Below are positions 22,563-32,214 of a stretch of 64,000 nt of DNA, in pieces. Numbering within the stretch: position 1 is the stretch's first letter; every line of letters starts with the position of its first letter. A program made the translations under genes and the position numbers. Source of the DNA: CBDFHF01 sp965247565 (GTDB taxonomy: Bacteria > Pseudomonadota > Gammaproteobacteria > Methylococcales > Methylomonadaceae). The notes beneath the pieces were generated by a model. That model did no database searches, was not told where the DNA came from, and saw nothing but the letters and a program-made list of their open reading frames with translations. The stretch is from positions 1 to 64,000 of the forward strand of contig CBDFHF010000002.1 in the NCBI GenBank assembly GCA_965247565.1, written 5' to 3'.

Positions 22563-24992
22563 ATGAGTGCTATTTATCTCGAAAAAAGGAATAAGCTTCT
22601 CTCTCTAGCTGTCTGTTCAATGCTTGTTTTGTCTGGTTGCAATAAAGAGGAAGATCCCAAGGAGCATTTGCAGCGTGGGGTAGAGTATTTTGAGAAAGGC
22701 GAGTATGACAAGGCTAAGCTTGAATTAAAAACGTCTAACCAATCCAGTAAAGATACCGCAGAAACTTATTACTATCTGGCCTTACTTGACGAGAAAAATC
22801 GCCAATATAAGGCGATGAAAGAAAATCTAACAAAAAACATTGAATTAGCACCTGATCACACTGAAGCAAGATTAAAGCTGGGGAAAGTGCAGCTTTTATT
22901 CGGCGAGATCGATGCGGCACTTGCCCAAGCTGACGCTATTTTAAAAACTACCAGTGATAATCCAGATGCTTTGTCGTTAAAAGCGTCCGCGCTAATCAGA
23001 CAGAAGAAATATGACGAGGCTGTCGATATCATTGATGGTATTTTGAAAGTCAATCCCAAGTTCACTGACGCTTTGTCCTTAAAAGCACTAGTGTTTATGG
23101 AAAGAGAGGATTTTCCTGCTGCACTAAGCCTGATTGATACTGCGATTCAGGCAGACAATAAGAATATCGCCTTACGCCTGTTTAAAATTCAATTAGATGC
23201 AAAGAGTAAAAATATTGATGCTGTCATCGACGACTATAAAAAATTAATTGAGTTATACCCCGAAAACAAAGAATTTAAAGTTACCTTAGCCAAAATTTAT
23301 GCTCAATCAGGTAAGAAAGATGAAGCAGAGGTTTTATTGCGCGGATTGGTTGATGCCGAACCGGGCAATGTGAAGCCTAAGTTGCAATTGCTTGATTTTT
23401 TGTCAGCGTCTTCAGCAGATAAAGTTGAACAACAATTCAATCAATTCGTGGAAAAACATACAGAGCAACCAAGGCTGTTGTTCGATCTCTCAGGTTGGAT
23501 GGTTGCTAGGGGTAAGTTTGAGGAGGCTAAAAAGGTTCTTAATCGTGTTATCGAATTGGAAGAAAACACTGAGGTAGGGCTCAAGGCAAAAACGGTACTA
23601 GCGAAAATTGCTTTTGAAAATAAAAATTTTGATGAAGCCAGCAAAATTGTAGATGACATCCTGCAAGCGAATTCAAACTACGATGACGGTAAAATTTTAC
23701 AGGCTAGGCTGTTATTAGTTAAAGAAAAGTACGATGAAGCAATTACGCTGCTAAATAAAATTCTTTGGGGCAAACATGATTCCGAGGAAGCCATGCTTTT
23801 ATTGGGGCAATCTTACTTGATAAAGGGAGATCAAAAAGAAGCAGATAAACAATTTGCTGATGCTTTAGCGGTTAACCCAGCTAGTCCGCTGGCTTTAGGT
23901 TACGTTTATGAAAAATCCTTAATGACTAAAAATATTAAGTATGCCAAAGAGATTTTAGAAAAGGCGATTGCCATAAAACCAGACAACATAGACCTTCTGG
24001 AAAAATTGGCCAAAACTAACTTACTTGACAATAATTGGGAAGCTGCTGAGGCGGTAGTCAATAAAATCAAGAGTATTCCCAATCCGTTAGCCAATGATCT
24101 AGCCTTGTTTTTACGCGGTGAAATTTACCAAGGCAAAGGCGATTGTGTCAGGGCGATTGCTGACTATAAAGCTTTATTAGAAAAATTTCCGGAAAACAGT
24201 GATGCTTTGGGTAACATGGCAAGTTGCTATGAGAAATTGAATAAAAAAGCAGAAATGACTACCTATTTAACGGGGGCTTTAGCTAAAAACGCCAATAATT
24301 TGCCCGCTGGCATTTTATTGTCTGATTTGTATTTGAATAATAAAGATTTTTCTAAAGCAGATGCACTCCTGAATAGCTTGGTTAAAACCAACCCGGCAAA
24401 TCCGCAACTTTATATCGCTCTGGCAAGTCTTAAAGCGGCACAAAATGACCGCAGAGCCGCAATATCTGTTTACCAAGATGGACTAAAGTTTAATCCAGGG
24501 CATATAAGATTGTCACTATCGCTGGCTTCCATGCTTGAGGAACAGGGCGAATATGACAGGGCTCTGTCAATCTATGAAGCTTTGCTAACTAAGAATCCTC
24601 AGTTGGATGTTGCCAAAAATAATTTAGCAACACTTTTAATCGAGCACTACACCACCGACGAGGGAAAACTAAAGAGAGCCGTCGAAATAGCTGAAGAATT
24701 TAAGAATTCCGACCAGTTTTACTATAAAGATACCTACGCTTGGTCTTTAATAAAAACAGGAAAAGTGAATGAAGGTTTGGAAGTGCTAAATAATATTATT
24801 ATCAAGGCACCGGACGTGCCTGTGTTTAGATACCATTTGGCTGTTGCTAATTATAAAAATGGAAATACGACTGCTGCGATGTCAGAGCTCAGAGAGGCCC
24901 TGGACTTGAGTGCCAAAAAAGGCGGGTTTTCTGATAGAAAAGCAGCGGAGGCCTTGTTGGAAGAGATTATAGCTAAAAGAAAAGGCGGTTGA
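22563..24992 (+). CDS. prsT: PEP-CTERM/XrtA system TPR-repeat lipoprotein PrsT
   Basis: An 809-residue outer- or inner-membrane lipoprotein. It has a signal peptide with lipobox LSGC (Cys at about 26, after LAVCSMLVLSGC) followed by tandem TPR units along the whole length (for example YYYLALLDEKNRQYKAMKEN, YDEAITLLNKILWGK, YDRALSIYEALLTKNP). It matches the PrsT family (TIGR02917) found with exosortase A loci, where such scaffolds probably organise export or assembly of the exopolysaccharide. It is slightly shorter than the typical length of about 900. A 294-base gap without a gene precedes it. No recognisable sigma-54 promoter was seen there. Confidence 0.88.
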   Translation: MSAIYLEKRNKLLSLAVCSMLVLSGCNKEEDPKEHLQRGVEYFEKGEYDKAKLELKTSNQSSKDTAETYYYLALLDEKNRQYKAMKENLTKNIELAPDHTEARLKLGKVQLLFGEIDAALAQADAILKTTSDNPDALSLKASALIRQKKYDEAVDIIDGILKVNPKFTDALSLKALVFMEREDFPAALSLIDTAIQADNKNIALRLFKIQLDAKSKNIDAVIDDYKKLIELYPENKEFKVTLAKIYAQSGKKDEAEVLLRGLVDAEPGNVKPKLQLLDFLSASSADKVEQQFNQFVEKHTEQPRLLFDLSGWMVARGKFEEAKKVLNRVIELEENTEVGLKAKTVLAKIAFENKNFDEASKIVDDILQANSNYDDGKILQARLLLVKEKYDEAITLLNKILWGKHDSEEAMLLLGQSYLIKGDQKEADKQFADALAVNPASPLALGYVYEKSLMTKNIKYAKEILEKAIAIKPDNIDLLEKLAKTNLLDNNWEAAEAVVNKIKSIPNPLANDLALFLRGEIYQGKGDCVRAIADYKALLEKFPENSDALGNMASCYEKLNKKAEMTTYLTGALAKNANNLPAGILLSDLYLNNKDFSKADALLNSLVKTNPANPQLYIALASLKAAQNDRRAAISVYQDGLKFNPGHIRLSLSLASMLEEQGEYDRALSIYEALLTKNPQLDVAKNNLATLLIEHYTTDEGKLKRAVEIAEEFKNSDQFYYKDTYAWSLIKTGKVNEGLEVLNNIIIKAPDVPVFRYHLAVANYKNGNTTAAMSELREALDLSAKKGGFSDRKAAEALLEEIIAKRKGG

Positions 24993-25039
24993 GTTTAACA
25001 AACCGTATTTATGTTTGGTTATAAAATTGGGAGAGAATT

Positions 25040-26053
25040 TTGAAGGTATTAGTAACAGGAGCCGCGGGATTTATAGGCGCAGCACTGAGTGAACGGCTTT
25101 TAAGTCGTGGCGATGAAGTAGTTGGCATTGATAATATTAATGATTACTACGATGTTAATTTAAAGCTGGCGAGGCTTGAGCGGCTGCGAAATTACGAGAA
25201 TTTCAAATTTATAAAAGTTGATATTGCCGATAGGCAAACACTGGAATCGCTTTTTACCAAGGAGAAGATTCAACGGGTTGCACATCTAGCGGCACAGGCC
25301 GGGGTGAGGTATTCAATTACACACCCTCATGCCTATGTGGACTCAAATCTGGTAGGTTTTATTAATATCCTTGAAGGCTGTCGACATCATGGCATAGAGC
25401 ATTTAGCTTATGCTTCATCAAGCTCCGTTTACGGCGCAAATACAAAAATGCCGTTTTCTGTCCATGATAATGTCGACCACCCGGTGTCATTGTATGCAGC
25501 AACAAAAAAAGCCAACGAGTTAATGGCTCACACATATAGCCATCTCTATCAGTTGCCCACCACAGGGTTACGTTTTTTCACAGTTTACGGTCCATGGGGT
25601 AGACCTGATATGTCGCTGTTTACCTTTACGCGGAACATAATCGAAGGAAAACCAATAGACGTATTTAACTATGGCAATCATCGTCGTGATTTTACCTATA
25701 TTGACGACATAGTCGAAGGAGTGGTGCGAGTTATAGATAAACCTGCTCAAGCCAATCCTCATTGGTCTGGCGAAAATCCTGATTCTAGTTCTAGTCAAGC
25801 GCCATATCGCCTGTACAACATAGGTAATAATAACCCTGTTCATTTGTTAACATTTATCGAAACTCTCGAAAGGTGCTTAGGTAAAGCTGCGATACAAAAT
25901 CTTTTACCCATACAGCTTGGTGACGTTCCAGATACCTACGCAGATGTTTCAGCTCTGGTTGCTGACTTAGACTATAAGCCAGTAACTGTTTTGGAAAATG
26001 GCATTAAAAATTTTGTTGAATGGTATAGAACGTTTTATGGAACGGCTGGATGA
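25040..26053 (+). CDS. NAD-dependent UDP-glucuronate/UDP-GlcNAc-type 4-epimerase
   Basis: A 337-residue extended SDR epimerase with TGAAGFIGAALSERLL, HLAAQAGVRYSI, SSSSVYG and the Y-x3-K in SLYAATKKANELMAH. The sequence AGVRYSITHPHAYVDSNLVGF is typical of the CapI/UDP-glucuronate 4-epimerase group used in capsule and exopolysaccharide synthesis. The start is TTG 25040, placed by GGGAGAG five bases upstream and by alignment of the Rossmann motif; no ATG fits. It lies 47 bases after prsT and is closed by a terminator. Confidence 0.9.
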   Translation: MKVLVTGAAGFIGAALSERLLSRGDEVVGIDNINDYYDVNLKLARLERLRNYENFKFIKVDIADRQTLESLFTKEKIQRVAHLAAQAGVRYSITHPHAYVDSNLVGFINILEGCRHHGIEHLAYASSSSVYGANTKMPFSVHDNVDHPVSLYAATKKANELMAHTYSHLYQLPTTGLRFFTVYGPWGRPDMSLFTFTRNIIEGKPIDVFNYGNHRRDFTYIDDIVEGVVRVIDKPAQANPHWSGENPDSSSSQAPYRLYNIGNNNPVHLLTFIETLERCLGKAAIQNLLPIQLGDVPDTYADVSALVADLDYKPVTVLENGIKNFVEWYRTFYGTAG

Positions 26054-26071
26054 TATTTGTATTTAATGCTT

Positions 26072-26097
26072 CTCATCTTTAGCAAGATGGGTTTTTT
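26072..26097 (+). terminator. Rho-independent terminator after the epimerase
   Basis: CTCATCTT and AAGATGGG pair (with one G-T wobble) around TAGC, followed by TTTTTT. It separates the prsT-epimerase unit from the export genes, which therefore need their own promoter; TATAAT at 26160-26165 is a candidate -10 box. Confidence 0.75.
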
Positions 26098-26255
26098 ACT
26101 GATTATTGCAACGGAGTTCTAAAAATGCACAATTAGGACTACGATTTGTGTAAACCCGTTATAATTTAAAGTCAAACAGGTGTTCCAAACGGCTGGTTTT
26201 TTGGTTGGCGAGAGTAACTATTTTGGCGGCTAGCTAAGCTAACATAACAGATTTA

Positions 26256-27026
26256 ATGAAAACTAAGGTGATAGGTGTGAAGTTTCTAAAAAAAATAAAT
26301 TCGATTTTTCCTGTATTTATATTGCTTGCTTCAGGTTGCGGGCTTCCTCTTTTGTCTCAAGATGAGGATGCTGCCATTCCTGCAGATTATACTTACAAGA
26401 TTGGACCGGGAGACAGTATAAACATATTTGTTTGGGGGAACCCGGACATCTCGACAACCGCAACGGTTAGACCTGATGGAAAAATTACTATTCCGTTGGC
26501 GGAAGATTTGTTAGCTAGTGGAAAAACGCCCACGCAATTAGCGAGAGTAATGGAAAAAGAACTTGCCAAGTACGTAAGAGACCCTCAAGTCGTTATTATG
26601 GTCGACGAATTCAAAGGTGTTTATACACAGCAAGTTCGAATTATTGGCCAGTTAAATGATGGCGGTTCTAGCGGTTCTAGTGGCGGCATGAGCGGTGGCG
26701 GCGGCATGAGCGGCGGCATGAGCGGTGGCGGCGGCATGAGCGGTGGTGGCGGTATGAGCGGTGGCGGCAGCGGCGTCGGTGGGGCGAGGTTTTCCGCTAA
26801 GGCTTTTCCTTATCAGCGTGATATGACCCTGCTTGATTTGATGATACAGGTAGGTGGCTTAGGGCAATATGCAGACGGAAATAGAGCAAGCATTATCAGA
26901 AATCTTAACGGCGAACCCCAGCATTTTGGTATTAGAATCGATGATTTAATTGATAATGCCGATTTGTCCGCAAACATAAAAATATTACCCGGAGATATCG
27001 TGATAATTCCTGAGGCGTTTTTTTAG
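26256..27026 (+). CDS. XrtA-type polysaccharide export lipoprotein (Wza-like)
   Basis: A 256-residue periplasmic or outer-membrane export protein of the Wza/TIGR03027 type. It carries a signal peptide with lipobox LASGC (Cys28). A poly_export domain follows (YKIGPGDSINIFVWGNPDIS through DGKITIPLAEDL, about 46-115) and then an SLBB-type region (MTLLDLMIQVGGL, about 190-256). Between them, residues 136-176 are a Gly/Ser/Met-rich insert of repeated GGMSGGGG units not normally present in the family, where IGQ is followed almost directly by AFPYR. It is the first gene of the export operon. The insert is probably flexible and could vary in repeat number. Confidence 0.9.
   Translation: MKTKVIGVKFLKKINSIFPVFILLASGCGLPLLSQDEDAAIPADYTYKIGPGDSINIFVWGNPDISTTATVRPDGKITIPLAEDLLASGKTPTQLARVMEKELAKYVRDPQVVIMVDEFKGVYTQQVRIIGQLNDGGSSGSSGGMSGGGGMSGGMSGGGGMSGGGGMSGGGSGVGGARFSAKAFPYQRDMTLLDLMIQVGGLGQYADGNRASIIRNLNGEPQHFGIRIDDLIDNADLSANIKILPGDIVIIPEAFF
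26661..26786 (+). repeat. In-frame GGCATGAGCGGTGGC-type tandem repeat
   Basis: Degenerate tandem units of GGCGGCATGAGCGGT encode repeated GGMSGG in the polysaccharide export protein. Units vary between 9 and 15 bases, all multiples of three, so changes in copy number would keep the frame. Confidence 0.8.
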
Positions 27027-27086
27027 CCTCACTTTTACCACGCAGGTCCAAATCTATGATTATGTCAAAAAAGGCAAGCAAGTAAG

Positions 27087-28673
27087 ATGCAAGAACAGAT
27101 ATCAGAAATTCTTAGTTATGTCCGCGGCACTTTAAAATACAAATGGGTTGCGATTATTGTTGCATGGGTATTTTGTATCGGTGGCTGGATATTTGTGTCG
27201 GCTATGCCGAATAAATATGCTTCAGAAGCAAAGGTTCACGTCGAAACAAGAACGATGTTGCAACCTTTATTGCAAGGTATGACCATTCAGTCCGATATTA
27301 GAGGCTTGCTTCGTGTCATGCAATTGTTAATGTTTACTCAGAATAATCTTGAACAAATTATCAAGTTATCCGATTTAGGAAAGACTGTAACGGATCCGAG
27401 TGAACAAGCCGCTCTTATAACAAAGTTAAAAAAAGACATTGAAATTAAAGGCGGTAGTGATGATATTTTCACCATAAAGTATGAGGCGCCGAACCCGGAT
27501 ATGGCTAAAAATGTTGTTCAAGCAGTACTGACCGTATTCTCTGAACAGACACATATGTCGACGCTTTCTGGAGCGGACGTTGCGCAACGTTTTATTAATG
27601 AACAAATCCAGGAATACGAAAGCCGTCTTAGAAACGCTGAAAAAGCCCGAGAAAATTTTAAAAGAGCGAATTTTGGTTTGCTACCCGGAGAAGGCGACCA
27701 GATTACCCAAGTTCAATCGGCTAATAATATGCTGGAGGATGCTAAATTACAGCTTAGCGAAGCACTATCTCGAAAAAATATCCTAGAAACACAACTCAAT
27801 CAACTTAAAGAATCCGGTGAGGATTGGGGAGTGACGGATTTTAACGAAAGTACACTTAGTGAAGAAGACTCCAGAATATTGGCACTTAAAAATACTCGGA
27901 AGGAACTGCTTGTCAGATATACCGAGAGTCATCCGCAAATAGTATCTATCAACAAGACTATCCGTGGATTGGAAAAACAAAAACAAACTGCCGCTAATGC
28001 TGGGACGGATGATATTACCAAAGATATATTTGATACCCCTGGTGTGATGGCTAATCCTTACGTGCAAACGATAAAGGTAGCGCTTAATGAAGCGGAAGCG
28101 GAAGTGGCTACTTATCAAGCTCGCGTAGACGAATTGAAGCAACGTGTAGATAGAATTGGGGAAGAGCTAAATACACGTCTAACTATCGAAACGGAATTGC
28201 AAAACTTGAACAGGGATTACGATTCGATTAAAAGTAACTATGAAAAACTTTTGGGTAGTCGTGAGCAGGCAAAAATGTCTGAGAAAGTTGATAATCAGGC
28301 GGAAGCACTAAAGTTTAAAATTGCCGATGCGCCGAATACGCCATTAAAACCGTCTTCCCCCAATCGACCTCTCTTATTTACCGGTGTTTTATTAGCAGGC
28401 TCAATTTTAGGGTTTATTGCAGCTTTTTTGCTTTATTTCATCAAACCGACCATCATGTCTACATTGCAGCTTAGACAAATCACCGGACTTCCTGTTTTGG
28501 GTAGTGTTTCTTTAAAATCCAACAACTTCCGGATGGATGAAAACAAAACAGATGCAATTAAGTACGGAATAACAGCCTGCGGATTAATTTTGATTTATCT
28601 AGGTTTTATGGCTGCCGACTTGTTGGATCTCAAATTCATCAATCTCTCCGCTTTATTGCAAAGCGTCAATTAA
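27087..28673 (+). CDS. XrtA system polysaccharide chain-length determinant (Wzc N-domain/GNVR type)
   Basis: A 528-residue inner-membrane protein of the Wzz/GNVR class (TIGR03007) that sets polymer length and links the periplasmic export channel to the autokinase. Transmembrane segments lie at about 17-37 (WVAIIVAWVFCIGGWIFV) and about 430-450 (LLFTGVLLAGSILGFIAAFL), with a further hydrophobic stretch near 490-510. The periplasmic middle is a long coiled coil (about 165-400). The closing motif PNTPLKPSSPNRPLL is typical. The kinase domain is a separate protein encoded by the next gene 19 bases later. Confidence 0.92.
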   Translation: MQEQISEILSYVRGTLKYKWVAIIVAWVFCIGGWIFVSAMPNKYASEAKVHVETRTMLQPLLQGMTIQSDIRGLLRVMQLLMFTQNNLEQIIKLSDLGKTVTDPSEQAALITKLKKDIEIKGGSDDIFTIKYEAPNPDMAKNVVQAVLTVFSEQTHMSTLSGADVAQRFINEQIQEYESRLRNAEKARENFKRANFGLLPGEGDQITQVQSANNMLEDAKLQLSEALSRKNILETQLNQLKESGEDWGVTDFNESTLSEEDSRILALKNTRKELLVRYTESHPQIVSINKTIRGLEKQKQTAANAGTDDITKDIFDTPGVMANPYVQTIKVALNEAEAEVATYQARVDELKQRVDRIGEELNTRLTIETELQNLNRDYDSIKSNYEKLLGSREQAKMSEKVDNQAEALKFKIADAPNTPLKPSSPNRPLLFTGVLLAGSILGFIAAFLLYFIKPTIMSTLQLRQITGLPVLGSVSLKSNNFRMDENKTDAIKYGITACGLILIYLGFMAADLLDLKFINLSALLQSVN

Positions 28674-28692
28674 AGTTTCTGAAGAGGCATCC

Positions 28693-29607
28693 ATGAGCAT
28701 TATTGAAAAGGCTTTAGACAAAGCAAGAGATGAGGGGCAGCCGATAGATCTGTCTGTAGATTTTTCCAAGGAAACTAAAAAAAACGACGCCGAACATGCG
28801 ATTGAAGTTGACGTGGCATCCAGACAATTCAAACAAACGGCTGAACAAGGCCAAAATGGTAAAGTTTCTAATAGTCAGTTGATCGAAATTAATTGGAAGC
28901 AATTGGCGGAGCTGGGCTTTGTTACGCCTGTTGATGCTAATACGCAAGCAATTGAAGAATATAGAAATATAAAACGGCCGCTAGTGGCTAACGCTTTTGG
29001 TGACAGTAGCGTTGGTATTGAGCGCGGTAATTTGATTTTAGTAACGAGTAGCGTTCCTGGCGAAGGTAAAACGTTTACTGCTATTAATCTGGCATTAAGC
29101 ATTGCAACCGAACGCGATAAAAAAGTATTACTGATTGATGCCGATGTTGCCAGACCTTCAGTTTCAAAAACGCTAGGAATTAAATCATCCCCAGGTTTGA
29201 TTGAATATCTGGAAGGACAGGATCTTAAGCTTTCAGACATTATGCTAAAAACCGATAAAATGCCTGGTTTGCGCATTATCCCTGCAGGGAAACAACATAA
29301 ACACTCTACAGAGTTACTATCCAGTAATCGAATGATAGGATTGGCGAAAGAATTAAGTGACAGATATCCTGACCGAATCGTAATTTTTGATTCCCCACCT
29401 TTATTAGCAGCTACTCAGGCTGAAGTTCTAGCAGGCTTAGTGGGGCAAGTTGTGTTGGTGATTGAGGCCGAATCAACTGCTCAAAGCATGGTTATGGAGT
29501 CAGTAAGCAAACTATCGCACTGTGATGTGGTTTTAGCGATTTTGAATAAAACTAAACAAAATAATTTGGATGGTACTTATTACGGATATGGGCAATATGC
29601 ACACTGA
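28693..29607 (+). CDS. XrtA-associated tyrosine autokinase (BY-kinase)
   Basis: A 304-residue cytoplasmic bacterial tyrosine kinase (TIGR03018 type) that pairs with the chain-length protein to regulate polymerisation. The P-loop is TSSVPGEGKT at about 120. Walker A' is VLLIDADVARP and Walker B is IVIFDSPPLL. A C-terminal tyrosine cluster (YYGYGQYAH) is the usual autophosphorylation tail. The N-terminal 90 residues are a linker starting MSIIEKALDKARDEG. The stop overlaps the start of the next gene. Confidence 0.92.
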   Translation: MSIIEKALDKARDEGQPIDLSVDFSKETKKNDAEHAIEVDVASRQFKQTAEQGQNGKVSNSQLIEINWKQLAELGFVTPVDANTQAIEEYRNIKRPLVANAFGDSSVGIERGNLILVTSSVPGEGKTFTAINLALSIATERDKKVLLIDADVARPSVSKTLGIKSSPGLIEYLEGQDLKLSDIMLKTDKMPGLRIIPAGKQHKHSTELLSSNRMIGLAKELSDRYPDRIVIFDSPPLLAATQAEVLAGLVGQVVLVIEAESTAQSMVMESVSKLSHCDVVLAILNKTKQNNLDGTYYGYGQYAH

Positions 29608-31177
29608 TGAATCTATATCGAAGATGTTTTTTTACAAAACATCTTCATGGATTTGTAAACTAGTTTTGTCTTGTATTCCTTTTTACGGAGCACAGTCTTT
29701 TGCAGGTGAGTGGTCAATTACGCCTAGGCTGCAATTACAGGAGATATATTCTGATAACATCAGGTTGTTGTCGAAAAATAAAAAATCAGCTTTCGTAACA
29801 TCAGTAAGCCCGGGTATTTCAATCATTGGCCAGACAGCACGGAACAGACTCAATCTCAATTACACCATGCAAAATTTATATAATGCCAATGGTGATAGTG
29901 GTATCAACATATTTAATCAACTGCAGTTTAATTCCCAACACACATTGGCCACTAATCGCTTGTTTTTAGAGGCCGGCGGGTCTGTTGGTCAACAAAATAT
30001 AAGTAATACGCAGATAGCAAGTGACAACATCTCTGGTAGTGGTAGTAGAAGTAATATCTCGACGGTTAGCTTGTCCCCCTATTGGACTCCGCATTTCGGA
30101 AATTTTGCTGATGGTATTTTACGGCTCAATTTTAATACGGTGACTTCTGACAACAATTCTGCAACGTTCATTGGCGGAAATGGACAGCCACAGGTTAATG
30201 CATTCTCAGACACATTAACTCTTGGAGAAGACGTTCAGCTGAATAGTGGCAACTATTTTAAGCGCGTAACCTGGAATGCCGCGTTCAATAATACAAAAAA
30301 TTTCCGGTCAGGTGGACAAGACGTTAAGTTTCAAAACTATTACGGCACACTAAGAACGCATATCAACAAACACTTTAATGTTTTTGCTACTGCGGGACAA
30401 AGTGATAACAGTTTTCAAACCAATAACGGCAGTATAAAAAATGGTTTCTACTATACTATCGGTGGACAATGGAGTCCGAGTGAGCACTACAGCATTGAGG
30501 CAGGTGGAGGCAATAATAGCTACGTTACGGTTTATATTTCCCCAATGCAACGCCTGAACTGGACGACAACCTATAGACACAATACTGTCGGATTAAACAC
30601 AGGTTCAACTTGGAACACAAACTTGAGGTATCAGACAAGAAATTCGACTTGGTATCTAACGCATACTAATGACACGACAACCACCCAAGCGATTTTTTTA
30701 AGCCAGCAGAATCCGACAGCTAACATTACACAACAAAACGCTATTATTTTCTTGCCGAATCTGATTGATGACGTATATGTGAGAAAAATTTGGAATTTCG
30801 GAGTCAACTTTAATACGGGTAAAAGCACCGTTAGAGGTAATTTCTTTGATGAGAAGAGAACTTCACAAAACACGGGGACTACCGAAAATGTGCGCGGAGT
30901 ATCGGCTTCTTGGTATTGGCAATTTACGCCTAAAACAAGTGTCTATATCCAGCCCATGTGGCAACAAATCGATCGAGATGGCTCATTGGTAAGCACATTG
31001 TCAACAAAAACTGCGACAAAAGATAATCGTTATGATGTCACCATTGGGGTTAGCAGGGCGATCACTAATCGACTTAACGGTAGTTTGGAATTTAGACATT
31101 TGGATCAGTCTTCTGACTTAGATACGAACAACTACCAAGAAAATCGTGCAACTGCCAGTTTATTCATGAGATTTTAA
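29597..31177 (+). CDS. PEP-CTERM system-associated outer-membrane beta-barrel protein
   Basis: About 526 residues of the TIGR03016 type, an outer-membrane barrel found in exosortase A loci and probably part of the exopolysaccharide export path. A signal peptide (MFFYKTSSWICKLVLSCIPF then AQSFAGEWS) is followed by many amphipathic strands ending in Phe (LNLNYTMQNLYNANG, and the C-terminal ATASLFMRF). The start is uncertain. ATG 29597 overlaps the kinase stop by 11 bases, while ATG 29624 begins directly at the signal peptide. An earlier frame opening at 29570 lies inside the kinase gene. Confidence 0.85.
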   Translation: MHTDESISKMFFYKTSSWICKLVLSCIPFYGAQSFAGEWSITPRLQLQEIYSDNIRLLSKNKKSAFVTSVSPGISIIGQTARNRLNLNYTMQNLYNANGDSGINIFNQLQFNSQHTLATNRLFLEAGGSVGQQNISNTQIASDNISGSGSRSNISTVSLSPYWTPHFGNFADGILRLNFNTVTSDNNSATFIGGNGQPQVNAFSDTLTLGEDVQLNSGNYFKRVTWNAAFNNTKNFRSGGQDVKFQNYYGTLRTHINKHFNVFATAGQSDNSFQTNNGSIKNGFYYTIGGQWSPSEHYSIEAGGGNNSYVTVYISPMQRLNWTTTYRHNTVGLNTGSTWNTNLRYQTRNSTWYLTHTNDTTTTQAIFLSQQNPTANITQQNAIIFLPNLIDDVYVRKIWNFGVNFNTGKSTVRGNFFDEKRTSQNTGTTENVRGVSASWYWQFTPKTSVYIQPMWQQIDRDGSLVSTLSTKTATKDNRYDVTIGVSRAITNRLNGSLEFRHLDQSSDLDTNNYQENRATASLFMRF

Positions 31178-31179
31178 CT

Positions 31180-32211
31180 ATGTACGATGGATTTTATAAT
31201 TTAAATAAAAAGCCTTTTCAGCTCAACGCGGATACTGACTTCTTTTTTTCCAGCGACGTACACAGAAAGGCTTTGGCTTACATGCGTTATGGTCTCACTC
31301 AGGGAGAGGGTTTTATAGTCGTCATTGGCAAACCAGGTACCGGCAAGACTATGCTGGTGAAAGAACTGGTCAAGCATTTAAATAACGATAACATCACCAT
31401 AGGCATTATGGTGTCCTCCCAAGTCGGTGCTGATGATTTATTAAAAATAATATCGGCGACCTTTGGTCTTCCCTACGATGGCGAGGACAAATCTACTTTA
31501 TTGACCCGTATTGAGCGTTTCTTTATTCAGCAAAACCAGGAAGGTAAACGAGTGCTGATGATTGTTGACGAGGCGCAAAACCTACCTAAAGAATCGTTAG
31601 AAGAATTGAGGATGTTATCCAATTTTGAAATGTCAGGAAAATCTTTGTTCCAGACGTTTTTAGTTGGCCAGAAAGAGCTAGGTGATACCTTATTCCTTCC
31701 CGAAATGGAGCAACTCAGGCAACGGATTGTTGCGACCTATCAGCTAAGACCTTTGAACGAAGAAGAGACCAAAAAATATATTTTGTTTCGTTTAGAGAAG
31801 GCGGGCTGGGTAGACAGTCCGCAATTTGAGGATGATGTATTTAACGAAATGTGTCGTTATTCGCAAGGTATTCCTAGAAGAATTAATACCTTGTGTGAAA
31901 GAGTTTTGTTGTTTGGGTATCTGGAGGAGATGCGTGTCATTAGTTTGGCAGCTGTTAAAAAAGTCATTTCAGAGATCGAAGAAGAATCATCGGTTGTCAC
32001 TGATGAGTTCCACGATAACTTGGCTTTACCGATACCGCCGGCTATAACCCTGGATTCTGATGGAACTTTGGCGGGTCGTATCGGCGCGTTAGAGAAAATG
32101 GTCAGCAATTTGCAAAAGTCTTTAAATAAAGAACGTACGTTACTCCGTAAAGCAATTTTAATTCAATTGGACCTGGATAATATCTATACTGAAGACGCAG
32201 GGCAAGAATAG
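31180..32211 (+). CDS. XrtA-associated AAA ATPase (ExeA-like)
   Basis: A 343-residue ATPase of the GspA/ExeA type (TIGR03015). It starts MYDGFYNLNKKPFQLNADTD, a family hallmark. Walker A is GKPGTGKT at about 50, Walker B is VLMIVDEAQNL, and sensor and arginine-finger regions follow (QELRQRI-like, GIPRRINTLCERVLL). The C-terminal part (about 290-340) is a coiled coil. It starts two bases after the barrel gene, so they are cotranscribed. Its exact role in exopolysaccharide export is unknown; energising assembly is the usual suggestion. Confidence 0.92.
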   Translation: MYDGFYNLNKKPFQLNADTDFFFSSDVHRKALAYMRYGLTQGEGFIVVIGKPGTGKTMLVKELVKHLNNDNITIGIMVSSQVGADDLLKIISATFGLPYDGEDKSTLLTRIERFFIQQNQEGKRVLMIVDEAQNLPKESLEELRMLSNFEMSGKSLFQTFLVGQKELGDTLFLPEMEQLRQRIVATYQLRPLNEEETKKYILFRLEKAGWVDSPQFEDDVFNEMCRYSQGIPRRINTLCERVLLFGYLEEMRVISLAAVKKVISEIEEESSVVTDEFHDNLALPIPPAITLDSDGTLAGRIGALEKMVSNLQKSLNKERTLLRKAILIQLDLDNIYTEDAGQE

Positions 32212-32214
32212 GCT

